A DNA stretch of 40,841 bases, taken from NCBI RefSeq assembly GCF_001641695.1, contig NZ_LSEF01000059.1, forward strand, positions 95,648 to 136,488. The letters are read 5' to 3'. Numbering within the stretch: position 1 is the stretch's first letter; every line of letters begins with the position of its first letter. Made by a program: the position numbers and the translations under genes. Below are positions 7,406 to 14,570 of this stretch, piece by piece. The DNA is from Bradyrhizobium neotropicale. Its GTDB lineage: Bacteria > Pseudomonadota > Alphaproteobacteria > Rhizobiales > Xanthobacteraceae. The notes under the pieces were generated by a model. That model was not told where the DNA came from. It saw only the letters and a list, made by a program, of their open reading frames with translations, and made no database searches.

Positions 7406-8164
7406 CTACCGCCTCTTCCTGTTCGCAAACGCGTTGAACGAAGCCACGGCCTCGGGCGACTTCAACCGCTCGCCGAACAGGTGGCCTTCCTGGTCGATGC
7501 GGCGGGTGAGCTCTTCCGGCGGCATGCGCAGCAATTTGCGCGAGGTCGCGACCGCCTCGGCCGGCAGCCGGCAGATCTCCCGCGCCACCTTGCGCGCTTC
7601 AACCTCGGTGTGTCCCGGCGAGACCACGGTGTTGACGAAGCCGGCGGCTTCCGCCTCCGCGGCGGTGAAGGTCCGTCCCATCACCAGCATGGCAAAGGCG
7701 CGCTGGTAGCCCATGGTGTTCGGCATCAAGAGGCTGGATGCGCCGACCGGAACCAGCCCGAGATGGATATAGGGCGCGGAAAAAGTAGCGGCCGTCGACG
7801 CGAGCACATAGTCGCAATGGAACAGCAGGACGGTGCCTATGCCGATCGCGACGCCGTCCACCGCGGCGATGATCGGCTTGGCGTTGAGAGCGAGCGAATA
7901 GAGGAACTTGGCGCCGTTCGTCAGCATCTCCGGGCTCGACGAGTCCGCCGCGAGGAAGTCGTCGATGTCGTCGCCGGCGGTGAACACGCCGGAGCCGCCG
8001 GTGATGATCATGCAGCGGATGTCGGGATTGTTCTGCGCGGTGTCGATCGCGTGGCTCATCTCGCGATACATATCCTGCGTGATCGCGTTCTTCTTGCTCG
8101 GCCGGCGCAAGGTGATGACGCGCGTTGCGCGTTCCTCCGTCACGATGATGTTGCCGTTCGCCAT
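7406..8164 (-). CDS. enoyl-CoA hydratase/isomerase family protein with non-canonical active site
   Basis: A 252-residue crotonase-fold protein: ITLRRPSKKNAIT, FTAGDDIDDF (oxyanion-hole strand), AAVDGVAIGIGT and FSAPYIHLGLVP are all present at the expected spacing, with the usual AGFVNTVV C-terminal region. By alignment from memory with rat mitochondrial hydratase, catalytic Glu144 corresponds to V112 and Glu164 to Y132. The isomerase-type Glu of the P-E-x-x-S-S motif is V140 (VPVGASS). So neither hydratase nor standard delta3-delta2 isomerase chemistry is expected, although CoA binding looks intact. It lies downstream of a palindromic repeat and divergent from an MFS transporter. It may be a hydrolase, lyase or non-catalytic member. 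Confidence 0.88.
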   Translation of the reverse strand: MANGNIIVTEERATRVITLRRPSKKNAITQDMYREMSHAIDTAQNNPDIRCMIITGGSGVFTAGDDIDDFLAADSSSPEMLTNGAKFLYSLALNAKPIIAAVDGVAIGIGTVLLFHCDYVLASTAATFSAPYIHLGLVPVGASSLLMPNTMGYQRAFAMLVMGRTFTAAEAEAAGFVNTVVSPGHTEVEARKVAREICRLPAEAVATSRKLLRMPPEELTRRIDQEGHLFGERLKSPEAVASFNAFANRKRR

Positions 8165-8446
8165 AAGGATCCCCCGGGCGCCATTGCCGAGTCTCGACGT
8201 CTCAGCCTACATGATCTCACAGGCGTGCCAATCCCGCCTCTCAACCTTTTCGACGGTGATCCCTTGCTCTTGGCGCATGACGATGGGCCGGGGTGTGTTC
8301 GCACGGGAAAGCCGCGCAGGACTGCTGTGGCGCTACCCCATAAGCGCAATTGCGCATTGCAACAATCGGCTACAATGTTTCATTTGAAAAACCGCTGGTT
8401 GTGCGGCACGATCGGCGCCGTCCCTCCGATTTGGCGGAGTGCGCGA

Positions 8447-9679
8447 TTGAAGATTGCCGCAGAGAGCATCGACGAATCCTCACCGCATTATCGCGGCTGG
8501 CGCGTCGTGCTTGCCTGCTTTCTGATGGCCTTCTTCATGTTCGGCTTCGGCCTCTACGGGCAGGGCGTCTATCTTTCGGAACTTCAGCGCGCGCATGGTT
8601 GGCCGGGCACGCTGGTGTCCGCCGCCAGCACGTTCTCGTTCCTCTTGACCTCCGTCCTCGTCATCTTCACCGACGATCTGCTCGCCCGCGTCGGGCTGCG
8701 CTCGCTGATCCTGGGCGGCCTGTCGGCGCTCGGCGCATCGACCATCCTGCTGGCGCTGATGGCGGCGCCATGGCAGCTCTATCTCGCCTACGCGCTGATG
8801 TCGCTCGGCTGGACTGGCATGGGCACCGTGGTGATCGCCACCGTGCTCAATTCCTGGTTCGAGCGGCGCCGCGGCCTCGCGCTCAGTCTCGCCTTCAACG
8901 GCGCGACCTGCGGCGGCATCGTGCTCGTGCCCGTGCTGCTCACGCTGACCGGCAGCATCGGCTTCCGTTCCGCGATGCTGGCGGCCACCACCGCAATGGT
9001 GGTGCTGCTGTTGCCTGTCATCGTGGCCTTCGTCGGCTGGCCGGCCGATGTGTCGCAGCCTTCCCGCGGTGGCGGGTCCGCCGGCGGCAGGCCCGCGGCG
9101 CATTCCCGCAAGGCGCTGCTCGGCAACCCGGCGTTCTGGACCATGGTGCTGCCTTTCGCGATCGCGCTGCTGGCGCAGATGGGCTTCATCGTTCACCAGG
9201 TGACGTTCCTCGAACCGATCATCGGACGCTCCGCCGCAGGCTTCGCGGTGACCATCATGGCGACGATGGCCGTCGTCGGTCGCCTGTCGCTCGGCCTGTT
9301 CGTCGACCGGCTCGATCCGCGGCTTGCAAGCTCAGCGTCGATGACGAGCCAGGCGGCGGCGCTGTTCGTGCTCCTGCAAAGCACGAGCCCGACGGTGCTG
9401 CTCGTCTGCTGCGCTGTCTACGGCTTTTCGATCGGCAACATGATCACGTTCCCACCGCTGATCATCCAGCGCGAGATCGGCCGCGACGCCTTCGCGGCCG
9501 CGATGGGACTGGGCACGTCGATCAGCGGCATCGTCAGCGCGTTCGGCCCCGGCATCATCGGCCTCGCGCGCAGCCTCACCGGCAACTACACGATGGCGTT
9601 CGCGCTTTGCGTCGTGCTCGATCTGGTCGCCGCAGGGATCGTGCTGTGGCGGCCGGGGGCAAGTGCTGAGGGATCGTAG
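8447..9679 (+). CDS. MFS transporter (oxalate/formate-antiporter-like subgroup)
   Basis: About 410 residues with twelve hydrophobic segments, a charged central loop around residues 190-215 (SQPSRGGGSAGGRPA) and MFS signature loops (TDDLLARVGLRS after TM2, NSWFERRRGLALSL after TM4-5, VDRLDPRL in the second half). NSWFERRRGLA is typical of the monocarboxylate/oxalate-type MFS families. TTG at 8447 is preferred because GGCGGAG lies about 8 bases upstream and the protein then starts KIAAESIDESSPHYRGW, as in homologous families. An in-frame ATG at 8375 would add 24 residues and lacks a clear ribosome binding site. It is divergent from the crotonase-like gene and followed by a palindromic repeat. 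The substrate is unknown, probably an organic acid. Confidence 0.88.
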   Translation: MKIAAESIDESSPHYRGWRVVLACFLMAFFMFGFGLYGQGVYLSELQRAHGWPGTLVSAASTFSFLLTSVLVIFTDDLLARVGLRSLILGGLSALGASTILLALMAAPWQLYLAYALMSLGWTGMGTVVIATVLNSWFERRRGLALSLAFNGATCGGIVLVPVLLTLTGSIGFRSAMLAATTAMVVLLLPVIVAFVGWPADVSQPSRGGGSAGGRPAAHSRKALLGNPAFWTMVLPFAIALLAQMGFIVHQVTFLEPIIGRSAAGFAVTIMATMAVVGRLSLGLFVDRLDPRLASSASMTSQAAALFVLLQSTSPTVLLVCCAVYGFSIGNMITFPPLIIQREIGRDAFAAAMGLGTSISGIVSAFGPGIIGLARSLTGNYTMAFALCVVLDLVAAGIVLWRPGASAEGS

Positions 9680-9686
9680 CCGGATC

Positions 9687-9798
9687 CGTAGGTTGGGTTA
9701 GCCCTGGCGGCTGCGCGAAGCGCCGTCCGCTAGGCGTAACCCCACCTCTTCGGCGGCCACAAAAGTGGTGGGTTACGCTTTCGCTAACCCGCCCTACG
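9687..9798. repeat. palindromic repeat (GTAGGTTGGGTTAGC type)
   Basis: CGTAGGTTGGGTTAGC at the left and GCTAACCCGCCCTACG at the right are near-perfect inverse complements. An inner pair, CGTAACCCACC / GGTGGGTTACG, flanks a short loop. The element sits between two convergent genes (the MFS transporter and the acyl-CoA dehydrogenase gene), where it could serve as a bidirectional 3' structure. Related GTAGG(T/A)TGGGT ends occur at 36498 and 38203. Confidence 0.75.
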
Positions 9799-9820
9799 CG
9801 TCCACACTCCTGACGGCCGT

Positions 9821-11599
9821 TTACCCCAGCAACACCGCATCCGCCGCCGCAACCGACTCCGCGCTCTCCGTCACGGTGTGCTCGAGTGCTCCTGCCTGCA
9901 CCGTGATGTTCTCGGCGAAGAAGCGGGCGAGCGAGACGTAGCGGGGCGCTTCGGCATTGCCGTCGCCCTTGGCGGCGAGCGCCTCGGCCGCGAGCACGCA
10001 GCCGCCGAGCGTGGCGCCGAACTGCTGCAGATAAGGCGTCGCGCCGGCGAGCGCGTCGTTGGGCGCGGAGGCAACGCGCTCCAGCAGCCACTTGCTCGTC
10101 CGCGTCAGCGCCGCAAGCGCCTCGCGCAGCTTCATGGGCGTGGTGCCGAAGGCCGGATCGTTGGAAGCTTCGACCTGCTTAACGATGGTGGAAAGCTCGT
10201 CGAGCAGCGCCCACACCGCGGCGCCGCCGTTCGCCGCGAGCTTGCGCGTGACGAGGTCGATCGCCTGGATGCCGTTGGTGCCCTCGTAGATCGCGGTGAT
10301 GCGCGCATCGCGGTAGTGCTGGGCGGCGCCGGTCTCCTCGATGAAGCCCATGCCGCCGTGAACCTGCACGCCGAGATAGGCGACCTCGTTGCCGATATCA
10401 GTGGAATAGCCCTTCGCGATCGGCGTCAGCAGCGCCGCGCGCGCGGCGGCATCGGCCCGCACTTTCGGATCCCTGGCGCGCGTGGAGACGTCGATCGCAA
10501 CCGCCGTGGCGTAGCAGATGGTGCGTGCGGCCGCGGTCTGCGCCCGCATCCGCATCAGCATGCGCTTGACGTCGGGATGGACGAAAATCGCGTCGGAGCC
10601 GTCGCCCTTCTTGCCGACGGCGCGGCCCTGCTTGCGCTCCTGCGCGTAGGCGAGCGCCTGCTGATAGGCGCGATCGGCGATGCCGACGCCTTCGAGGCCG
10701 ACGCCGAGGCGCGCCTGGTTCATCATCGTGAACATGCAGCGCATGCCCTGGTTCTCTTCGCCGATCAGAAAGCCGATCGCGCCGCCATGGTCGCCCATCG
10801 TCATGGTGCAGGTGGGGGAGGCATGCATGCCGAGCTTATGCTCGACGCCGCTCGCAAAAATATCGTTGCGTGCGCCGAGCGATCCGTCGGCGTTGACCAT
10901 GAACTTGGGAACGAGAAAGAGAGAAATGCCCTTGGTGCCGGCGGGCGCGTCCGGCAGGCGCGCCAGCACGAAATGCACGATATTGTCGGTCATGTCGTGC
11001 TCACCATAGGTGATGAAGATCTTCGTCCCCTTGATGCGATAGGTGCCGTCCGCCTGCCGCTCGGCGCGGGTGCGGAGCGCGCCGACATCGGAGCCGGCCT
11101 GCGACTCGGTGAGCTGCATGGTGCCGGTCCACTCGCCGGTGACGAGCTTCTCCAGATAAACCGTCTTCAGTTCCTCGCTGCCATGCGCCTCCAGCGCCTC
11201 GATCGCGGAAGCCGTGAGCAGCGGGCAGAGGCCGAAGGCGATGTTGGAGGCGCTCCAGACCTCGGTGCAGGCGGCGTTGATCGCGAGCGGCAGGCCCTGG
11301 CCGCCGAAGGCTTCCGGCCCGGACACCGCGTTCCAGCCGCCGTCGGTCCAGCGCTTGTAGGCATCCGGCCAGCCCGGCGCGGTCGTGACCTTGCCGGCGT
11401 CGAGCTTGATGCCGTGCTCGTCGCCGACGCGGTTGAGCGGCGCCAGCACGTCGGTTGCGAACTTGCCGGCTTCCTCCAGCACGGCGGCGACGATTTCGGC
11501 GTCGAAATCGCCGTAGTGACCGGCCTCCACGGCGGCCTTCAGGCCCGCGCCGTGGTTGAGCGACAGCAGCATGTCATTGATCGGCGCGCGGTAGGTCAT
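9821..11599 (-). CDS. acyl-CoA dehydrogenase (long form, FadE/DmdC-like)
   Basis: A 592-residue flavoprotein, the long acyl-CoA dehydrogenase form with an extra C-terminal domain. MTYRAPINDMLLSL starts the family's N-terminal extension. MQLTESQAGSDVGALRT is the FAD/substrate loop; GTKIFITYGEHDM and VQVHGGMGFIEETG follow. AIYEGTNGIQAIDLVTRK carries the predicted catalytic Glu. The enzyme should oxidise an acyl-CoA to its 2-enoyl-CoA and pass electrons to ETF. DmdC (methylmercaptopropionyl-CoA) enzymes share this architecture, so the substrate may be a medium- or long-chain acyl-CoA or a methylthio-acyl-CoA. ATG at 11599 has GGGAGT upstream. It is monocistronic; tRNA-Gln lies upstream in the opposite direction. 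Confidence 0.93.
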   Translation of the reverse strand: MTYRAPINDMLLSLNHGAGLKAAVEAGHYGDFDAEIVAAVLEEAGKFATDVLAPLNRVGDEHGIKLDAGKVTTAPGWPDAYKRWTDGGWNAVSGPEAFGGQGLPLAINAACTEVWSASNIAFGLCPLLTASAIEALEAHGSEELKTVYLEKLVTGEWTGTMQLTESQAGSDVGALRTRAERQADGTYRIKGTKIFITYGEHDMTDNIVHFVLARLPDAPAGTKGISLFLVPKFMVNADGSLGARNDIFASGVEHKLGMHASPTCTMTMGDHGGAIGFLIGEENQGMRCMFTMMNQARLGVGLEGVGIADRAYQQALAYAQERKQGRAVGKKGDGSDAIFVHPDVKRMLMRMRAQTAAARTICYATAVAIDVSTRARDPKVRADAAARAALLTPIAKGYSTDIGNEVAYLGVQVHGGMGFIEETGAAQHYRDARITAIYEGTNGIQAIDLVTRKLAANGGAAVWALLDELSTIVKQVEASNDPAFGTTPMKLREALAALTRTSKWLLERVASAPNDALAGATPYLQQFGATLGGCVLAAEALAAKGDGNAEAPRYVSLARFFAENITVQAGALEHTVTESAESVAAADAVLLG

Positions 11600-11785
11600 G
11601 GCTCACTCCCGTGGACATCGTTGGCGTCGTATTCCCATGAAACGGGGGAGGTCTCAACTGCCGGGACCGCGCAGCCGGTGATCAGGCGGCCAAGCCCGCC
11701 GGGAACGGGTCAATCGTCGCGACCATAATGATAATAGAGTGTGGCGCAGCGCCCAGGGGCCTGTGGTATTTTGCCCTCCAGGCGG

Positions 11786-11812
11786 TTGAAAAGCCGCCCC
11801 GCTCCCTATAGA
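11786..11812 (+). promoter_or_regulatory. candidate promoter for tRNA-Gln
   Basis: TTGAAA (11786-11791) and TATAGA (11807-11812) are separated by 15 bases, shorter than the ideal 17, about 60 bases upstream of the tRNA. It is the best -35/-10 pair seen there, but a weak prediction. Confidence 0.3.
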
Positions 11813-11873
11813 CCGGCACGGCCTGAGGGATTCTGCGGTAGCCTGCTCTTCCGCTGTTCCTTCTGTCGCCAGT

Positions 11874-11948
11874 TGGGGCGTAGCCAAGCGGTAAGGCAGC
11901 GGATTTTGATTCCGCCATTCGGAGGTTCGATCCCTCCCGCCCCAGCCA
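11874..11948 (+). tRNA. trnQ: tRNA-Gln (anticodon UUG)
   Basis: A complete cloverleaf can be drawn. The acceptor TGGGGCG pairs with CGCCCCA (11938-11944). The D-arm has GCCAAGCGGTAAGGC. The anticodon stem GCGGA/TCCGC encloses loop TTTTGAT with anticodon TTG, and the T-arm is GGAGG-TTCGATC-CCTCC. Discriminator G11945 is followed by an encoded CCA (11946-11948). It reads CAA codons as glutamine. No integrase, direct repeat of the tRNA 3' end or other island sign is visible in the next few kilobases. Confidence 0.97.
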
Positions 11949-12094
11949 GCGCTCAGGCTGATGAGTTCGTTTTACAGGCACATCCATTCCCGCCAAATCT
12001 TGTGGGCGCGTTTGGAATAGAGATTCTGAAGCTGGGTCGATCGCTAACATTTGCCGCGGAGGTCACCGGTCCCGGCGACCAGTCGCGCGCGCTG

Positions 12095-12559
12095 CTATTG
12101 TTTCAATTGCGTATTTTCGATCGGCAGGATCGAAGCAATCTGCCAGCCCTGCGTGTCCCGAACGAAGGTTTGGCTGATCAGGAACGTGTCGCTTTGCGGC
12201 TGGGCGCCTGGAAGCGCTCGCGTGAACTTGATAGGGACCAGAATCTGCACGACATCATTGGTGATCGTGGCCACATGAAATTTGGACATCTCGGGTTCGA
12301 GATGCCAAGTGCCTTGGTAGTACTCCTTGAAGCGGTCGGCTGCCGCCTCCGACCCTCTGAATTCGGTGCCTCGCGAAAAGAAGAGCATTTGAGGCGAATT
12401 CCAGAGCATGGATTTCACCGCGCTCACGTCATGCGCATTCTGCGCCGCGACGAAACGCGTGAATAGAGCTTGTGCTTCGGCTTCATTTGGCTGGGCGTAT
12501 GCACGTCCGTTCAGCGCGACGATCATCATGGCAAGAACTGCAAGCACGACATGTTTCAT
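12095..12559 (-). CDS. secreted SnoaL/NTF2-like protein
   Basis: A 154-residue protein with a Sec signal peptide (MKHVVLAVLAMMIVALNGRA, cleavage near AYA-Q) and one NTF2-like alpha+beta domain: EAEAQALFTRFVAAQNAHD, GTEFRGSEAAADRFKEYYQG, and the C-terminal strand pattern TFLISQTFVRDTQGWQIASI. The family (DUF4440/SnoaL-like) includes small-molecule isomerases and hydrolases, but also many binding proteins; no catalytic set can be assigned. ATG at 12559 has AGAGG about 9 bases upstream; a longer in-frame start at 12769 lies inside the upstream gene and was rejected. It follows the metallo-hydrolase gene by 34 bases and is probably co-transcribed with it under TetR control. Confidence 0.82.
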   Translation of the reverse strand: MKHVVLAVLAMMIVALNGRAYAQPNEAEAQALFTRFVAAQNAHDVSAVKSMLWNSPQMLFFSRGTEFRGSEAAADRFKEYYQGTWHLEPEMSKFHVATITNDVVQILVPIKFTRALPGAQPQSDTFLISQTFVRDTQGWQIASILPIENTQLKQ

Positions 12560-12593
12560 GTGCGAGAACCTCTGTGAGGTGATGGGGGCAATG

Positions 12594-13448
12594 TCAGGGT
12601 TGTTTCTTGGCCGTGTTCGCGGCGCCCCAGAGCGAGCCCGGATTGGCGCGATCCGGATAGAGCGCCAGCATCGCATCGTAGAGTTGGCGCGCGGTGGCCG
12701 TCGTTTCGTCCAGCCGGTTGAAGTCGCGCAGATATTGGCGGGTTTCGCCGATGATACGCGGATCGTCATCGTTCTCCGGCACTTTATGGCCCGCGATCAC
12801 CGCTCTCGGCTGCAGCGCCTCGAGCCGATCGAGCGTATCGATCCATTCGCGCCGGCTCTGTCGATCGGTCTCGCCGAGATAGGGATGGATGCCGTTATAG
12901 ACGGCATCGCCGCCGACCAGCAGGCCGACTGACGGCACATGGAGGCAAGTCGATTCCGCCGTATCGGTATGTCCTGCATTGACCGGGACGAGGCGATGCC
13001 CTTCCAATTCCAGGCCGTCGTGTTCCAGAGGTTCGGCGATGAGCAGGCGATCGGGAATCTCACCCGGAAAAAGTCGCCGCCAGAAATTGTCGATCCAGGC
13101 CGGCGAGAGCTGCTCCCGCATCGCTGTGACGATCCCCGGCGTCGCGACGGCCCTGGCTTCCGGAAAACGGGCCAGCAGGGGCGCGAGACCGAAGAAATGG
13201 TCCCCATGCCCGTGGGTGACATAGATCGCCTTGAGGTTCTTGCCGCTCGCGGCCACCCAATCCACGAGCTTTTGCGATTGTTCGATGGTCAGGAAGGTGT
13301 CGACGAGGACGGCATCCTTCTCGCCATGGATAAGGGTTGAGGAGTTTGCAACCCATGTCAGCTCTTCCTTGCCGGGCGGCAGGTCGCGGCTGAGGCCGGG
13401 ACGCTTGCTCGTCAGGACGTCCCATTTCAGGCTGTTTGTCGTCGTCAT
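12594..13448 (-). CDS. metallo-beta-lactamase-fold hydrolase
   Basis: A 284-residue cytoplasmic protein. The signature VTHGHGDHFFG (about 78-88) gives the H-x-H-x-D-H zinc site; further ligands are in NAGHTDTAES, VGGDAVY and VIAGHKVPEN. This matches glyoxalase-II / quorum-quenching lactonase / SoxH-type members rather than true beta-lactamases. ATG at 13448 is preceded by GGCGGAG at good spacing; the in-frame start at 13466 is rejected for lack of a site. It is the first gene of a two-gene unit with the NTF2-like protein, divergent from a TetR gene. Its leader starts at a promoter that overlaps a palindromic operator. The inferred role is detoxifying an ester, lactone or thioester that the regulator senses. 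Confidence 0.9.
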   Translation of the reverse strand: MTTTNSLKWDVLTSKRPGLSRDLPPGKEELTWVANSSTLIHGEKDAVLVDTFLTIEQSQKLVDWVAASGKNLKAIYVTHGHGDHFFGLAPLLARFPEARAVATPGIVTAMREQLSPAWIDNFWRRLFPGEIPDRLLIAEPLEHDGLELEGHRLVPVNAGHTDTAESTCLHVPSVGLLVGGDAVYNGIHPYLGETDRQSRREWIDTLDRLEALQPRAVIAGHKVPENDDDPRIIGETRQYLRDFNRLDETTATARQLYDAMLALYPDRANPGSLWGAANTAKKQP

Positions 13449-13600
13449 CGATAGACTCCGCCGCAAGGGCTCGACGCTCCGTTGGAGCGTCCGGGTGGAT
13501 CAGGAGAGGCCGGTCGGCATGAGGGGACTCACGAAACCAGGTCGTCGGCGAAGCCGTGCGCCACGGAGAAGTAACCAGGCGCGCAGGCGGAACAGGCTGC

Positions 13601-13628
13601 TTGACAGCCGTTCCTGCGTGTCTATAAA
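13601..13628 (+). promoter_or_regulatory. sigma70-type promoter of the tetR gene
   Basis: TTGACA (13601-13606) and TATAAA (13623-13628) with a 16-base spacer point rightward to the tetR gene. The predicted start of transcription would fall at or just before the palindrome at 13638. Confidence 0.65.
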
Positions 13629-13632
13629 TTAA

Positions 13633-13661
13633 AATATGACCGGTCGTCTGCAATTAGTCAA
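13633..13661 (-). promoter_or_regulatory. leftward promoter of the metallo-hydrolase gene
   Basis: On the minus strand TTGACT (13661-13656) and CATATT (13638-13633) are 17 bases apart. The GACCGGTC palindrome lies between the two boxes, so a bound repressor would block RNA polymerase. Confidence 0.5.
13638..13645. promoter_or_regulatory. palindromic TetR-family operator candidate
   Basis: GACCGGTC is a perfect 8-base palindrome within ATGACCGGTCGTC. It sits just downstream of the tetR -10 box and within the leftward promoter spacer. NemR/AcuR-type TetR repressors are known to bind palindromes with a GACC-GGTC core, which suits the adjacent regulator. Binding itself is inferred. Confidence 0.55.
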
Positions 13662-13672
13662 GAGGCATGGAA

Positions 13673-14305
13673 ATGGAAACTCGCCAAGCCCGCCGCGGTC
13701 CGAAGCCGAAGCACGGCACACGGGAAAACCTGATCGAAGCCGGCCTCAGGGTGATCCACGCTGACGGCTATTCCGCCTCCGGAATCCAAGGCATCGTTGA
13801 GCAGGCAGAAGTCCCGAAGGGGTCGTTTTACACATACTTCGCCAGCAAAGAGGCATTCGGGGCTGAAGTGATCGACGCATATTCCGATCGCGGCCTGACA
13901 AGGCTGCGCGCCTTCCTTTGCAATGCCGAAATGACCCCGGTGGCTCGTCTCGAGGCCTTTTTCGACGATCGTATCGCGGCGTTTCGGAAGTCCAACTTCG
14001 TGCGCGGCTGCCTGCTCGGCAATTTCAGCGCGGAGGCTGCCGACCACAGTGCGATGATACGTCAGCAATTGATGAAGCACTTCAAATCCTGGAGTGCCGT
14101 GTTTGAGCAATGCATCTCAGAGGGCCAGAATGTCGGCGAGATCTCACTCGAATTTTCAGCCACTTCGCTGGCTGACTTTTTGTTGAATAGCTGGGAGGGG
14201 GCCCTCCTGCGCATGCGCGCTGACAAGAACGACACTGCCTTGAGGGAGTTCAAGAGGATCGTATTCGGCAGTCTCATTCGGCGGGGTGCCGCGTTGACCT
14301 CGTGA
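13673..14305 (+). CDS. TetR/AcrR family regulator (NemR/AcuR-like)
   Basis: A 210-residue repressor with an N-terminal helix-turn-helix: GTRENLIEAGLRVIHADGY, then SASGIQGIVEQAEVPKGSFYTYFASKEAFG (about residues 15-65). The C-terminal ligand domain has FVRGCLLGNFSAEAADHS, a pattern of the NemR/AcuR branch that senses electrophiles or acyl compounds. The cysteine in RGCLLGN (near residue 106) is a possible sensor residue by analogy with NemR. ATG at 13673 is preferred over 13667, because the AGAGG site at 13661-13665 is 7 bases from the former and only 1 from the latter. It is divergent from the metallo-hydrolase/NTF2-like pair and likely represses both directions through the palindrome at 13638. 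Confidence 0.9.
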   Translation: METRQARRGPKPKHGTRENLIEAGLRVIHADGYSASGIQGIVEQAEVPKGSFYTYFASKEAFGAEVIDAYSDRGLTRLRAFLCNAEMTPVARLEAFFDDRIAAFRKSNFVRGCLLGNFSAEAADHSAMIRQQLMKHFKSWSAVFEQCISEGQNVGEISLEFSATSLADFLLNSWEGALLRMRADKNDTALREFKRIVFGSLIRRGAALTS

Positions 14306-14470
14306 GCCGTGAAGCTTTGTGCCGTCGCGCAGCGTCGCGTTGCCGATCCAGACGAAGGCACCAGGCCGGTGTGCAGGTAGAAGGCGAAATCTTCACCGGC
14401 ATCCGGGAGGCGAGGTCGCGGCGCAGCGATGCTTGCACCTTCTCCGCGGTCATGCGCGCGAAGCGATGAT
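14306..14470 (-). pseudogene. decayed 3' fragment of an M20 amidohydrolase gene
   Basis: On the minus strand the segment reads GAFVWIGNATLRDGTKLHG, nearly the same as GAFVWIGNGPLRDGAELHG of the intact M20 gene at 28428-29576. The DNA similarity continues through about 14460 (compare 28516-28675), including the strings TTGCCGATCCAGACGAAGGC and GCACCTT-TCCGCGG, but the frame is lost around 14400 and no open frame remains. It is a remnant of a paralogous hippurate-hydrolase-like gene whose end abuts the tetR stop codon. From 14471 to 14570 nothing further is recognised except the leader of the next gene. Confidence 0.8.
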
Positions 14471-14570
14471 AATCGCCCGTTAAAGAATTTTACCTAGTGC
14501 TTGTCCGGTTTCTGCAACCGCTGCGCGAATCCGCCGGCAATAGCAGATCAAAGCCGGAGATTCTCATTTC

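Noticed and set aside
9878..11728. Long plus-strand reading frame opposite the acyl-CoA dehydrogenase gene (616 codons)
   Set aside because: It is an antisense frame over a well-supported gene, is rich in Arg/Ala/Gly/His with no domain, and arises from GC-rich third positions.
11874..11948. tRNA-Gln as an island attachment site
   Set aside because: No integrase follows, no repeat of the tRNA 3' end was found in the next kilobases, and the adjoining genes look like ordinary chromosome.
14062..14361. Minus-strand frame of 99 codons across the end of tetR
   Set aside because: Most of it is antisense to tetR. The similarity to the M20 protein in its neighbourhood is in a different frame and is explained by the pseudogene.
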